Shown here in pieces: positions 18,788 through 28,405 of a stretch of 64,000 nucleotides of DNA (within the stretch, counting starts at the first letter, position 1; the number at the start of each line of letters is the position of its first letter). Origin of the DNA: Candidatus Gastranaerophilales bacterium (lineage in GTDB: Bacteria > Cyanobacteriota > Vampirovibrionia > Gastranaerophilales > Gastranaerophilaceae); the NCBI GenBank assembly GCA_944326465.1, contig CALVEB010000001.1:100451-164450 (forward strand). Reading direction: 5' to 3'. The notes under the pieces were generated by a model, which was given only the letters and a program-made list of their open reading frames with translations, was not told where the DNA came from and ran no database searches. The translations under genes and the position numbers were made by a program.

Positions 18788-21700
18788 TTATTCTAAAGGC
18801 ATTACTTGATCCATATAATCAAAGTATGTGCTTTCTGTATTTGGTGTAGAACCGAGATTTTCAATATTCATCTTGCCTGTACGATTAGTAATATTGATTT
18901 GCCCGCCGCCCGCATAAGTATCTTTTACTCTTGCAAGCCCTGTGAATTCAGCATTTATATTACCATTTTTTGAGATAATAGATTTTACATCTGCCTTATC
19001 ATATTTATCATCCTGCGCTTTAATATTGATATCATCTATTGCAAGAATGTCAGATTTGTAGGCATAATTTGTATCATTGAAAGTCAATTCATTACCTTGC
19101 TCGCCAATAGAGCCGCTTGAAATCAATGAAAACCCTTTAGCTTCAATATTCGGTCTGGTTGCATCAGCTGCAGCATTTTTTATAGAACCGATATTACCGT
19201 TTTTATCAACGTCAGCTAGAAGAATTACACGGCCATCAGCCTTAATATGATCGATATTCATATCAGTTCCGTCAGACGCAAGATTGATTACATAATCACC
19301 TGTTGTGCCTTTTGTATCATTTGTTTCTGCGTTGATTTTACCGCCTACATTAATATTGATTGATTTAGTTTTATCAACCTGTTCTGCTGTAGGGCCGTAA
19401 GTATAACCGCCGCCGCTTGAACCTGTCTCAACACCTATTTTACCGTTGTTGACTTTGATATTTAAATCATTACCTGCTGAAATAAGTGTGTTATCTGTAC
19501 CTAAGTTCAATACTGAACCGTCTTCAAGATTAATGTTGACATCTTTTGAAGCGTTAAGATTTGCATCTTCACGTTTAGCGGTTTTGTCGCCTAACCACAG
19601 ATGTGAGTTTCTGTTAGTTACATTGATATTTTCAGCATTTGCATTGCCGCGTACCTTAATACCTTTAGTGCCTACATTATTAATATTCATATCATTTTTA
19701 GCAATGAATTTTGCGTCTTTATCGATGATAATTCCGCCTTTTTCGCTTGTGTTTTCAATATTTATATTACCTTTTTCAAGGTTGTAAGCGCTGCCGTTTA
19801 AATTCATAGCTGCTGCACTGCTGTTTTTGAAGTTAATATCAGCATTTTTATTGATAATCTGACCAGTTTGCCCCATTGAAAGAGTTCCGGCCTTATTTTC
19901 AATATTTACATCGCCGTTTTCATTGATAACAGTTCCGTTAAGATTCATACCTTTAATACCGGAGTTTCTGATTGTTGTTTTTGCATTGTTTTCAATGATT
20001 GCATCAGAACCGATTGTCAGGTTTTGTCCTTTGTTGGAAATCATCAATTCACCCTTATTCTGAACAAGACCGTTTACTTCCATATTGCCTGCCAGATTGT
20101 AAAGTGTTGTTGATGCATTGTTTTTAATTTCACCGTCAAGTTTCATACCGTTTTTGCCGGTATTTTGAACATATAATTCATCGTTGTTGTTCAACAACTG
20201 ACCTTCTTTTGTCAGGTGCAAACCGTTAGAATTTTGTGCACTTGTAATGTTCATTTTACCGTTTTGATTTTCAACCTTGCCGCTGATTACAAAATCGCCG
20301 TCCCAGTTAGAAATTGCAGTTGAACCATTGTTTTCAATGTTACCTTTAATATTCATACCGTTTTTACCGGTGTTAGCGATTTTAATTTCATTATCGTTTG
20401 TTAATAGAGCATCAGCCCCGATTGTTAGATTAGAATTTTCAGTACCATTGTTTACTATTTCTAATTTACCGTTATGATTTTCAATTTTAGCGTTTACAAG
20501 TAAGTTGCCGCCACGGTTAGTGATATTGGTAACACCGTTGTTTCTGATATTTGAATCAACTCTTGCGCCGGCTTTTGAGGTATTCAGAACAGTAACTTTA
20601 CCGTTTAAATTATCGATAACAGAACCTTCTGCAAGATACATAACGCCATCACCTGTATTAGAAAGTGATATGTCACCGTTTTCATTACCGATTGCTCCGC
20701 CCAAAACTAAATTACCGTTCTGGTTTACTACAGAAACTTTTTGATTTTCTCCTAAAGCGTTAACAATACCCAAAATGTTTGTTCCGCCTTTACCTGTATT
20801 GAAGATAGAAACATCTCCATCCATAGCAATTATGCCTGCTTGAGAGTCTTGAGTTCCTGCTATATTAAGAGCATTACCGGAGTTTTTAACAGTAATTCTG
20901 TTGCCGGCTTGCAGCGCAACACCATTAAAATTCAAATCACCGGCCTGATTGTCAATAACAGTGCTGCCATTATTTATAATAATGCCTTTGTGATTTAAAC
21001 CACCCTTACCGGTGTTTGTAATTACGGTTGAAGCATCTGCATTGCTGATAATTGCATTTTCACCAATATTTAAGGCATTACCGTCATTTGTAATGGTTAA
21101 TTTACCATTACTGTTATCAACAGTACTGTTGACATTCAAATCACCTTTTACGCTCCAGATGTTTGTTGTGCTTGTGTTTTTAACAGTACCGTCAAGAGTA
21201 AGTCCTTCTTTACCGGAATTGATTATTTGCAAATCACCGTTATTTACAATTTTAGAATTTTCTGTCAAATGCATTTTAGGACCTGCATTAGATAAATTCA
21301 TTTTACCGTTTTCATTCTCAATAGTACCGTCAATGATATAGTCACCGGCCCAGTTAGTTAATGCTGTAGAGCCGCTGTTTTTAATTTTACCGGCCATTGT
21401 AAAACCTTCTGAACCAGTATTTGCAATTTTAATTTCGTGGTTGTTAGAAATTTCAGCAGTCTTGCCGATTTCTAAACCTGAACCGTTGTTGACAATTGTT
21501 AAACGGCCGTTTTTGTTATTAATTTTACCGCCGATAACAACTTTTCCGTTGTTGCTGGAAAGAAGGGTTACACCGTCGTTAGAAACATTTCCGTTAACAG
21601 TCATACCGTTTTCACCGCGGTTTACGAGTCTTAATTCTCCATTGTTATTAATATTTGCAGAAGAGCCAACTTTTAATTCACCGGCATTGTTAATAACAGA

Positions 21701-22609
21701 GGTTTTACCGTCTGCATTGGTTAGATCTCCTGTTATAACTGTATTTGATTGTCTGTTGTTTAAAAGGACATCACCTTGAGTATTTTCAACTTTTCCAATA
21801 ACCCTCAAATCTTTTGAGCCGTTGTTATTCAAAGTAATATCACCTTTGCCGTTATTTTTAACAAGCCCTGCAATATTAATACCGCCGTCTCGAACTTCTG
21901 TTTTAATTACGATATTTCCATCCTGCAAAGCCAGAGTATTACCTGCCTTCATTTCAGTGGAATTAACCAGCGCATTGAATAAGATGTCTGATTTTTTAGC
22001 AGAAGTTATCAATTCAGAATTGTTAACACCTGCGAGTAATGCGCCATGCGCAGTTACAACCGCGTCTTTAGCAATAATATCTATATCGCCGCGGGAAATA
22101 ACTTTACCGTTGATTGTTACATCAGCATTACCGTGTTTCAGGCTGTCTATACTGCCGGTGTAATTGTTATCCATATATTTTTTATAATCAGATTGGGAAG
22201 GTGTGTAAACAGATAAAGCGCCGACATTCAAAACACCGCTTGCGCCGACTACCATACCGTTTGGAGATATAAATATTGCGTGTCCGTCATAGAAATTGCC
22301 GTCACGCATAGAATTTACAATACCATTGATATTAATTGTATTATCAACAAGGTTTACGAATTTTGATACATTTTCTTCGCCGTATTTAAAAATCAGGTTA
22401 GCAATATCGCCTTCACTCAATACAAAATTTCCGTAATGTCTGAACCCTATATCTCCTTTGATATCAGACGGATTAATATTATAGATTCCGTTATTACCTT
22501 CAATACCCGTAATATCAGTTGCCAGAGCATTTGAAAGAACAGACGATGACACTAAAAGTCCGGCTGTTAATGCAGCGGCTAACATTTTTCTTCTACTGAT
22601 TAATTTCAT
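18788..22609 (-). CDS. Large secreted FHA/LktA-like filamentous repeat protein
   Basis: A 1273-residue protein. A signal peptide (RRKMLAAALTAGLLVSSSVLSNALA) is followed by a two-partner-secretion-like domain to about residue 190 (IYNINPSDIKGDIGFRHYGNF; AIFISPNGMVVGASGVLNVGAL). The body, ~250-1000, is degenerate beta-helix repeats with cores such as NGKLTITNDGNALNIG, IENNGSTAISNWDGD and NTGKNGMNIKGNI. The C-terminus (ending DYMDQVMPLE) shows no autotransporter barrel, LPXTG or other anchor. This matches the leukotoxin LktA-family filamentous adhesin style. No TpsB partner is in the window. AGGTGTGAG precedes the ATG. An adhesin role is inferred. Confidence 0.82.
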   Translation of the reverse strand: MKLISRRKMLAAALTAGLLVSSSVLSNALATDITGIEGNNGIYNINPSDIKGDIGFRHYGNFVLSEGDIANLIFKYGEENVSKFVNLVDNTININGIVNSMRDGNFYDGHAIFISPNGMVVGASGVLNVGALSVYTPSQSDYKKYMDNNYTGSIDSLKHGNADVTINGKVISRGDIDIIAKDAVVTAHGALLAGVNNSELITSAKKSDILFNALVNSTEMKAGNTLALQDGNIVIKTEVRDGGINIAGLVKNNGKGDITLNNNGSKDLRVIGKVENTQGDVLLNNRQSNTVITGDLTNADGKTSVINNAGELKVGSSANINNNGELRLVNRGENGMTVNGNVSNDGVTLLSSNNGKVVIGGKINNKNGRLTIVNNGSGLEIGKTAEISNNHEIKIANTGSEGFTMAGKIKNSGSTALTNWAGDYIIDGTIENENGKMNLSNAGPKMHLTENSKIVNNGDLQIINSGKEGLTLDGTVKNTSTTNIWSVKGDLNVNSTVDNSNGKLTITNDGNALNIGENAIISNADASTVITNTGKGGLNHKGIIINNGSTVIDNQAGDLNFNGVALQAGNRITVKNSGNALNIAGTQDSQAGIIAMDGDVSIFNTGKGGTNILGIVNALGENQKVSVVNQNGNLVLGGAIGNENGDISLSNTGDGVMYLAEGSVIDNLNGKVTVLNTSKAGARVDSNIRNNGVTNITNRGGNLLVNAKIENHNGKLEIVNNGTENSNLTIGADALLTNDNEIKIANTGKNGMNIKGNIENNGSTAISNWDGDFVISGKVENQNGKMNITSAQNSNGLHLTKEGQLLNNNDELYVQNTGKNGMKLDGEIKNNASTTLYNLAGNMEVNGLVQNKGELMISNKGQNLTIGSDAIIENNAKTTIRNSGIKGMNLNGTVINENGDVNIENKAGTLSMGQTGQIINKNADINFKNSSAAAMNLNGSAYNLEKGNINIENTSEKGGIIIDKDAKFIAKNDMNINNVGTKGIKVRGNANAENINVTNRNSHLWLGDKTAKREDANLNASKDVNINLEDGSVLNLGTDNTLISAGNDLNIKVNNGKIGVETGSSGGGYTYGPTAEQVDKTKSININVGGKINAETNDTKGTTGDYVINLASDGTDMNIDHIKADGRVILLADVDKNGNIGSIKNAAADATRPNIEAKGFSLISSGSIGEQGNELTFNDTNYAYKSDILAIDDINIKAQDDKYDKADVKSIISKNGNINAEFTGLARVKDTYAGGGQINITNRTGKMNIENLGSTPNTESTYFDYMDQVMPLE
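19612..21862 (-). repeat. Imperfect coding tandem repeats of the filamentous protein
   Basis: This stretch encodes repeated short beta-strand units with alternating cores N-N-G-x-L/I-x-I-x-N and N-T-G-x-x-G-x-x-x-x-G-x-I-x-N. Nucleotide identity between units is low to moderate; the repeats are protein-level, not a CRISPR or satellite. Confidence 0.75.
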
Positions 22610-22763
22610 AAACTCACACCTTATCCTTTCATCATAAGTGAATTAAATTTATAATAAAGTACACATTATTCCTATAATAACATTTAAGCATAAAAAAATT
22701 TGTCAATATATAAAGAATTGTTACGAAAATAGCAAAGGAAATTTTTATGTTAAAATTTAAATT

Positions 22764-23888
22764 ATGGGTAAGGAATTCTATAATGAAATAACTCTTCTTA
22801 AAGCGCTTGCGATAATGCTTGTTGTCTCAGGGCATCTGGAATTTTCGCTTTTAGGGATATTCCCGCCATATTCGTTTCAGCTTGCATTATTTTTCTTTAT
22901 TTCAGGATACCTGTTTAAAGACAAATACCTGAACGATGTTCAGACATATTTAAAACACCGTGTGAAAAGTCTTTTAGTTCCTTATTTTTTGTATTCTGCA
23001 TTTTATACCATTGTCACGATTTTTATATACAAATTAACCGGTGTATTCTGGGGTGATGCAATAAATCTCAAAAACTTCTTTATAACTCCTTTTCTCAACG
23101 GACACCAATTAGATCTGTCATGCCCTTTGTGGTTTGTAACCCAGTTATTTATAACAATGGTTGTATTTTTATACCTGATGAGAGGTTTAACGCAAAAAAC
23201 AGAAAATAAATTTATACATCTCGGATTTTTTGCGATACTCGGACTCGGGGCAATACCTTTATCTAAAGTCATAGACTTAAATCCTATAAATCTTCTTGTT
23301 ATAAGAACAATGTTCTCGCTGTTCTTTGTTTATCTCGGGTATTATTACAAAAATTATATTAAAGACAACTGTGATATTTTTACGCCGAAAATCGCCGGCT
23401 GCGTAATATTTTTACAATCAGTAATGTGGCTGTTTAACCGCGATTACGATCCGGAACACGGTATCGGATTGAGTTATGTGCTTGTATGGGCAAGATTTGA
23501 TGACCAGATGATTGTCCCTATTATTACCGCAATTACAGGTATCTGGGCATCTCTTTTTATCACAAAAATCTTCTATCCGTATCTCAAAGACGTAAAATTC
23601 TTGCAACAAATGGGGCAGGTTACATATCATATTATGGCAAATCATCTACTCGTAATGTTTATTCTGACCGCTATATTTATGAAGTTAAACGGAGTACCTT
23701 TTGCAGAACGCGCAGACCACGATATTTACTGGATTTACAACCCTGTACAAAATACTTACTTTTTCTTTGTATTGACAATGATTATCACAACATATATTGG
23801 CGTTGCGCAACAAAAAGCTTACAAATTTATTCAAGAAAAATTTACATCTTTAACCACATTGCATCATAAGGATTCAAGCGGACAGTAA
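22764..23888 (+). CDS. Acyltransferase family 3 membrane protein
   Basis: A 374-residue polytopic protein of the OafA/NolL acyltransferase-3 family, which O-acylates surface polysaccharides. Family features are FYNEITLLKALAIMLVVSGH (catalytic-site His at the end of the first helix) and FQLALFFFISGYLFKDKY with a conserved F-x-S-G-Y/F pattern, then about ten membrane helices. There is no Shine-Dalgarno; a TAAAAT box lies seven bases before the ATG. It converges with the GH13 gene and overlaps it by 47 bases at the 3' ends. The substrate is unknown. Confidence 0.85.
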   Translation: MGKEFYNEITLLKALAIMLVVSGHLEFSLLGIFPPYSFQLALFFFISGYLFKDKYLNDVQTYLKHRVKSLLVPYFLYSAFYTIVTIFIYKLTGVFWGDAINLKNFFITPFLNGHQLDLSCPLWFVTQLFITMVVFLYLMRGLTQKTENKFIHLGFFAILGLGAIPLSKVIDLNPINLLVIRTMFSLFFVYLGYYYKNYIKDNCDIFTPKIAGCVIFLQSVMWLFNRDYDPEHGIGLSYVLVWARFDDQMIVPIITAITGIWASLFITKIFYPYLKDVKFLQQMGQVTYHIMANHLLVMFILTAIFMKLNGVPFAERADHDIYWIYNPVQNTYFFFVLTMIITTYIGVAQQKAYKFIQEKFTSLTTLHHKDSSGQ

Positions 23889-25899
23889 GTTCTTTATTCT
23901 TGACTTTTGCACGAACCATTTTATCTGTCAGGAGGTCTTTCAGATAGATGTCTTTTTCTTTTTTGCCAAAATCATCGTCTACAAATATAACTGTTGCATT
24001 ACTTCTGCGTTTTGAAAGATTATTTATTACAATAATTCTATCTGTATCATTTTCTCTTTCATAAGCGAATACATCAGGAGATTCTGTTTTTACCTGTACA
24101 AAAGTACCGCGTGACATTACAGGATACTGTCTTCTGACTTTTATCAATTTTTTCACGCGTTCATAAACTTTATTGTTGTAAGTTCCTTTCTGCGAAACAG
24201 CATTGTCAAAGACGCTTTTTGCAATTGGACCTCTGTTAATATCGCGGCTGTCAAAATAGCTTAAAAGCTTAGGAGTATTTTTTGAATTTTTTTGCGCCTG
24301 CTGTTTATTTTCACGCAAACGCGCACTCCTTTTAGCATTAGCATAATTGTTTTGAACACCTATTTCATCACCGTAATAGATAACCGGCACTCCGGGAAGT
24401 GACAAAAGTATTGAGAACGCCATACCAATTCGTTCAGGATTGTTATCAAGGAAGTTGGCAAGACGGCCGCTCACGCCGTATCCTTTTCTAAAAGCAGCAC
24501 CCTTTGGAGCCAGATCTTCATACAAAAGCGTTCTTGTTTCAGGATCAACCATTTCAAGCGTCAATTCATCATGCACACGCAAAAATATTGCCCACGAAGC
24601 AGAAGGCGGAATTTGCGGAGTCTGCTTATATGCTTTCCAGAAATAACTGTTGTCAGCTGAAACAAGCGATGCCCAGATAGCCGGCATATAAGGGAAATGA
24701 TAGGCAATTTGAACTTCATCAGTTCTTGTAATTTCTTTTTCATCACCTTTTATTGTTTCCTTATACTTTCTTTCAGTACCGAAGTACGGCAGAATTTTGT
24801 TCGGATGCTGGCATGCTTCTGCCTGAATAACAGAACGCGGAGCTATTGCCTGCAAAAAATCACTCAAAATAGTTATAATTCTATGGGTATCCGGCTGATT
24901 TTCCGCGTTTGTACCTGCATCTTTTATCAAATAAGGTATTGCATCCATTCGGAATATATCAACACCCAAATTTGCCCAGAATGCAATTGTTTCAAGGTTA
25001 TAATACAATACCTCAGGATTTTTCCAGTTTATATCGGGCTGGAACGGATAAAATGTATGGTATACATAATAATCCATATTATTAATCGTCACTTTGCGGT
25101 AATGATTATCGGTATTTTCCGGAAAAATCAAGCGTCTTTTGGAGATTTTGCCGTTGTCCTCTTTGTAGTCAACAACATAGCCGAGTTTTTCGTCTTTATA
25201 TTTTGTATATTCTGGAAGTTTTTCTCTGACAACGAAATAATTCAGCTTATCTAAATCACCTTTAAGCGCCTCCTGAAACCACGGGTGCTGGTCAGAAAAG
25301 TGGTTTAAAACAAGATCTGCCTTTATTTTAAACCCTTTTGCCTGAGCAGCAGACAAAAATTCTTTAAATTCAGTCATTCCACCGAGTTCCTTACGAACAT
25401 CCCGAGGATTTCTAACATCAAATCCTGCATCACTCATCGGTGAATCAGCAAACGGCAATACATAAATTGTAGTTACACCCAATTCTTTTAAGTAATCAAG
25501 CATTTTAATATCTTCTCTAAAAGTATTAGGTCTTATTGAATTTGAAACCCCAAACTGGTCTGCATAAAACATATAAATTACTTCATCCTTATACCAGTCT
25601 GAAGTTCTGGTTTTATCCTGCTCAATAAGATTGTCCGGACGATTTTCTTTAGCCTTTCGTGCTATTTCAACGATATTTGCATAAATCGTATCTGTATTTT
25701 CTGCACCGTAAATTTTTGAAATAGCAGCTTTCATCTCTTTTTCAAGCTTAGCAGGAATAACCTCTTCATTATCTATAGACTCTGCTGTTTTCTTTGCAGC
25801 GCCGTCCATAATAGGTAATGCTGAAAGCGCCGGCATAGCAAATGTATTCAATAAAAACGCAAAAATTATAAACAGCGTACAAATTTTATTTTTAATCAT
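23842..25899 (-). CDS. Secreted GH13 alpha-amylase-family enzyme
   Basis: A 685-residue protein. The ATG at 25899 is chosen because GGAGAT lies 8 bases upstream and it yields a signal peptide (IKNKICTLFIIFAFLLNTFAM). The GH13 catalytic regions are present: DLVLNH (region I), GVDIFRMDAIPYL (II, nucleophile Asp), IQAEAC (III, acid/base Glu) and RVHDEL (IV, Asp). The catalytic core starts near DEVIYMFYADQFG; the order and RVHDEL resemble trehalose synthase, amylosucrase or sucrose phosphorylase-like enzymes rather than classical amylase. A C-terminal beta domain follows. It acts outside the cytoplasm on alpha-glucans or oligosaccharides; specificity is not readable. Confidence 0.88.
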   Translation of the reverse strand: MIKNKICTLFIIFAFLLNTFAMPALSALPIMDGAAKKTAESIDNEEVIPAKLEKEMKAAISKIYGAENTDTIYANIVEIARKAKENRPDNLIEQDKTRTSDWYKDEVIYMFYADQFGVSNSIRPNTFREDIKMLDYLKELGVTTIYVLPFADSPMSDAGFDVRNPRDVRKELGGMTEFKEFLSAAQAKGFKIKADLVLNHFSDQHPWFQEALKGDLDKLNYFVVREKLPEYTKYKDEKLGYVVDYKEDNGKISKRRLIFPENTDNHYRKVTINNMDYYVYHTFYPFQPDINWKNPEVLYYNLETIAFWANLGVDIFRMDAIPYLIKDAGTNAENQPDTHRIITILSDFLQAIAPRSVIQAEACQHPNKILPYFGTERKYKETIKGDEKEITRTDEVQIAYHFPYMPAIWASLVSADNSYFWKAYKQTPQIPPSASWAIFLRVHDELTLEMVDPETRTLLYEDLAPKGAAFRKGYGVSGRLANFLDNNPERIGMAFSILLSLPGVPVIYYGDEIGVQNNYANAKRSARLRENKQQAQKNSKNTPKLLSYFDSRDINRGPIAKSVFDNAVSQKGTYNNKVYERVKKLIKVRRQYPVMSRGTFVQVKTESPDVFAYERENDTDRIIVINNLSKRRSNATVIFVDDDFGKKEKDIYLKDLLTDKMVRAKVKNKELTVRLNPYDAMWLKM

Positions 25900-25973
25900 A
25901 ATTATAATCTCCACTATGATTATAAAATAAATATTCTTATAAAAATCAGGCAGGTTGGTTATTGTTTCATAAG

Positions 25974-26924
25974 TTAATAATTTATTTTATTAATCTGTTT
26001 TCCTGCAAGCCATGCCGTAAGATTTTCAAACACAATTTTTGCGCGCAATTCCATTGATTCCTTTGTTGCAAAGGCAACGTGAGGCGTGACAATTGTATTT
26101 TTTGAATGTAAAAGCGGATGATCAATATCAAGCGGCGGTTCTGCCTCAAACACATCAATGCCGGCGCCGCTTATGCGGTTTTGATTAAGCGCATCGGCAA
26201 GGTCACGAGAATTCACAACTCCTCCGCGTGCAGCATTAATAAGTATAGCTGTTGGTTTCATATATGAAATTGTTTCTTTATTAATAAGATTTTGTGATTT
26301 ATCGGTTAATGGGCAATGCAGCGCAACGACATCGGACTGTTCAAGCATTGTTTTTAAAGGAAGATATGTTATCAAATCAGTGTCAGGCTTATTTGAAAAA
26401 CCGTTATACGCAATTATTTTAGCCCCGAAAGCCTTACATAAATTGGCAGTTGTCATGCCGATTGCGCCTGTACCTATTATACCAACGGTTTTACCTTTTA
26501 AAAGACTTCCGACAAGACCGTCTTTTGTCCCGCCCTCGCGCGCACGCTTATCAACCTGCGGTATATTACGTAATAATGACAGAATTAATCCCAGAGTTAA
26601 TTCAGCGACCGAATCATTTGAATAACCGGATGCATTACTAACGGCAATTCCTCGCTCTTTTGCTGCATCAAGGTCTATATGATCTACACCTGTAAATGCA
26701 ACATCTATAAATTTCAATTTTTTGCATTCACGGATAACTTCACCTTTTAACGGCATATTAGCAAGTATTAAAATATCAGCGTCTTTAGCCTGCTCTATTT
26801 GTTTTTCTAAATCATCAGTACGTTCAAAGGCTTTAAAAGTATGACCTTCATTATTCAATTCTTTTGTATATTTCTCAAGAATGTCACGGCTTACTCCGAG
26901 CGATTCCAATAAAACTATATTCAT
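25974..26924 (-). CDS. D-isomer-specific 2-hydroxyacid dehydrogenase
   Basis: A 316-residue NAD-dependent enzyme with GKTVGIIGTGAIGMTTA (GxGxxG) near residue 143, NAARGGVVNSRDL with the catalytic Arg near 232, the Glu in DVFEAEPPL near 258 and the catalytic His in TPHVAFATKE near 285. The substrate could be glycerate/hydroxypyruvate, lactate or phosphoglycerate; it lacks the ACT domain of SerA. AAGGAGGG precedes the ATG. Neighbours do not settle the substrate. Confidence 0.9.
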   Translation of the reverse strand: MNIVLLESLGVSRDILEKYTKELNNEGHTFKAFERTDDLEKQIEQAKDADILILANMPLKGEVIRECKKLKFIDVAFTGVDHIDLDAAKERGIAVSNASGYSNDSVAELTLGLILSLLRNIPQVDKRAREGGTKDGLVGSLLKGKTVGIIGTGAIGMTTANLCKAFGAKIIAYNGFSNKPDTDLITYLPLKTMLEQSDVVALHCPLTDKSQNLINKETISYMKPTAILINAARGGVVNSRDLADALNQNRISGAGIDVFEAEPPLDIDHPLLHSKNTIVTPHVAFATKESMELRAKIVFENLTAWLAGKQINKINY

Positions 26925-27031
26925 AAATAAACCCTCCTTACGTATATTCTAGTATAAAAATATAAGGTGCAATACAACGCAGTATCACACCTTAACAAAT
27001 AATATATTATTTACAATCTGCAAAGTAGAGC

Positions 27032-28180
27032 TTATTTATAAACCTTTGCATATTGCGGATTAACTGCAAGCCATTTGAAACTCTGTGTCTCAATTTCCGG
27101 CTTGTCAATAACAAAAGTTCCGCCATACCGGCCGCGGCTAAATACAAGATAACCTTCTTTTGCAAGATTAGAAAAAGCTTTGCGTATCGTATTAGGACTG
27201 AGATTTAATTGCGCCGAAAGAGTCTGCATAGAAGGTAATCGGTCACCAACCTCATAATTTTCTGCAATCATTTTCTTTATATAATTTTGAGTTTTTTCAT
27301 AGTAATAAAATGCAGCTTCGTGCGCTGGTGCAAAAATAGAGGTTTCCTTTTTTAAGTCCACAGAATTATCATACGGCATTTTTATAACTGTAGTTCCGTA
27401 ACGTCCGCGTCTAGGAAGCAATATGCCTTCATTAATAAGTATTCTTAGACCTTCATGCACTGTCTTCATACTTACTTTTAATTTTTCAGAAAGAGTGGTA
27501 TGTGACGGTACGCGATCGCCTAATGAAAGATTTTCAGTAATGTATTTTTTCAACTCTCTTTCTATCTGACCTGCCAAATTAACCTGTTCTTTTGAATCTT
27601 CAACCGAAAAATCAGTAGAATTTATTATACGTCTGCCAGTTTTGTCTTTATAATTAGGATTAGTCTTCAAAATACCGATTGCGCGAAGAGAATCAAGGGC
27701 AAGTCTTGTAGTGTTGGCTGAACAGTCGATAATCTCTGCCAATGTAAGCGTAGAAGGCATATATTCTCCTGCTTTCAAACCTTGAGTTTTAATATACTTT
27801 TTAATTCTTTCAATAGCTAATTCACGTTTGGAAGTGAGTTTACGCATAACAGTAGTACTATTTTTCGGATCTTTTACAAGCGAACCAAGACACTGTTTAG
27901 ATTCTATATACCCTAAATCTTCTACATGACGGTAAGCTGTTTGTATTGTTCCGATACTAACACCGAACATATATGCAAAGTCCGTTTTTGGCGGAAGAAT
28001 ATTGCTCACCTGAATTTTTCCGGATCTAAGATCTTGTTCCAGCCAGTTAACCAGCCACTTCGTTATTATGTTTGACCTTGTTTCAGAGATGTTTTTCAAA
28101 TCCGGCAGCGGATAATCAATGTCTGAAATATTTATTTGAGTCAATTCTGTTTTTTTCAATTTAATATAGTTTTTATTCAT
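27032..28180 (-). CDS. Regulator built from four tandem GntR-type winged helices
   Basis: A 382-residue protein containing four GntR-like winged-HTH domains and no recognisable effector domain. The recognition-helix segments are SIGTIQTAYRHVEDLGYI, SANTTRLALDSLRAIGIL, SMKTVHEGLRILINEGIL and SPNTIRKAFSNLAKEGYL at roughly residues 75, 155, 240 and 335. Domains 3 and 4 keep the wing motif GRYGxTxVI; domain 2 is the most degenerate. GntR proteins normally have one HTH plus a ligand domain. The ATG at 28180 is used; an in-frame GTG at 28186 is possible. It is divergent from ssb-kinase-pdxA, so control of that region or of itself is inferred. Confidence 0.8.
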   Translation of the reverse strand: MNKNYIKLKKTELTQINISDIDYPLPDLKNISETRSNIITKWLVNWLEQDLRSGKIQVSNILPPKTDFAYMFGVSIGTIQTAYRHVEDLGYIESKQCLGSLVKDPKNSTTVMRKLTSKRELAIERIKKYIKTQGLKAGEYMPSTLTLAEIIDCSANTTRLALDSLRAIGILKTNPNYKDKTGRRIINSTDFSVEDSKEQVNLAGQIERELKKYITENLSLGDRVPSHTTLSEKLKVSMKTVHEGLRILINEGILLPRRGRYGTTVIKMPYDNSVDLKKETSIFAPAHEAAFYYYEKTQNYIKKMIAENYEVGDRLPSMQTLSAQLNLSPNTIRKAFSNLAKEGYLVFSRGRYGGTFVIDKPEIETQSFKWLAVNPQYAKVYK

Positions 28181-28405
28181 ACACACACCCTGTTTATTAA
28201 ATAATACAATATTTATAAATAAACTTCAAATATTTTTTTGTTACTTTGTAAAGAAAATTTACGCACATAATTATATGTGAGTCAGATTTACAATAAAAAA
28301 ACAATTTAAAACTTTACAATTCTTAAATGTATATCAGCATGCCTGAAAATTTGGTGTAGAATGTACATATCTAAACAGTTTAAATTATGCGAAAAGAGGT
28401 AATCT
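28181..28405. promoter_or_regulatory. Divergent control region between the four-domain GntR gene and ssb
   Basis: 225 bases without a gene. It holds a hairpin/palindrome CACATA-ATTA-TATGTG at 28264-28279, and TTGTAAAG at 28246-28253 with its inverted copy CTTTACAA at 28312-28319 and a partial TTTACAA at 28287-28293. Close to ssb is the palindrome TAAACaGTTTA at 28372-28382. These are candidate operators; no binding data are implied. Confidence 0.45.

Noticed and set aside
19612..21862. Possible CRISPR or satellite array
   Set aside because: The repeats are in frame, imperfect and encode beta-helix units; there is no constant repeat with unique spacers.
19446..22163. Several plus-strand open frames of 66-113 residues
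   Set aside because: They are antisense shadows of the repeat adhesin; they have hydrophobic, repetitive compositions set by the repeats and no ribosome sites.
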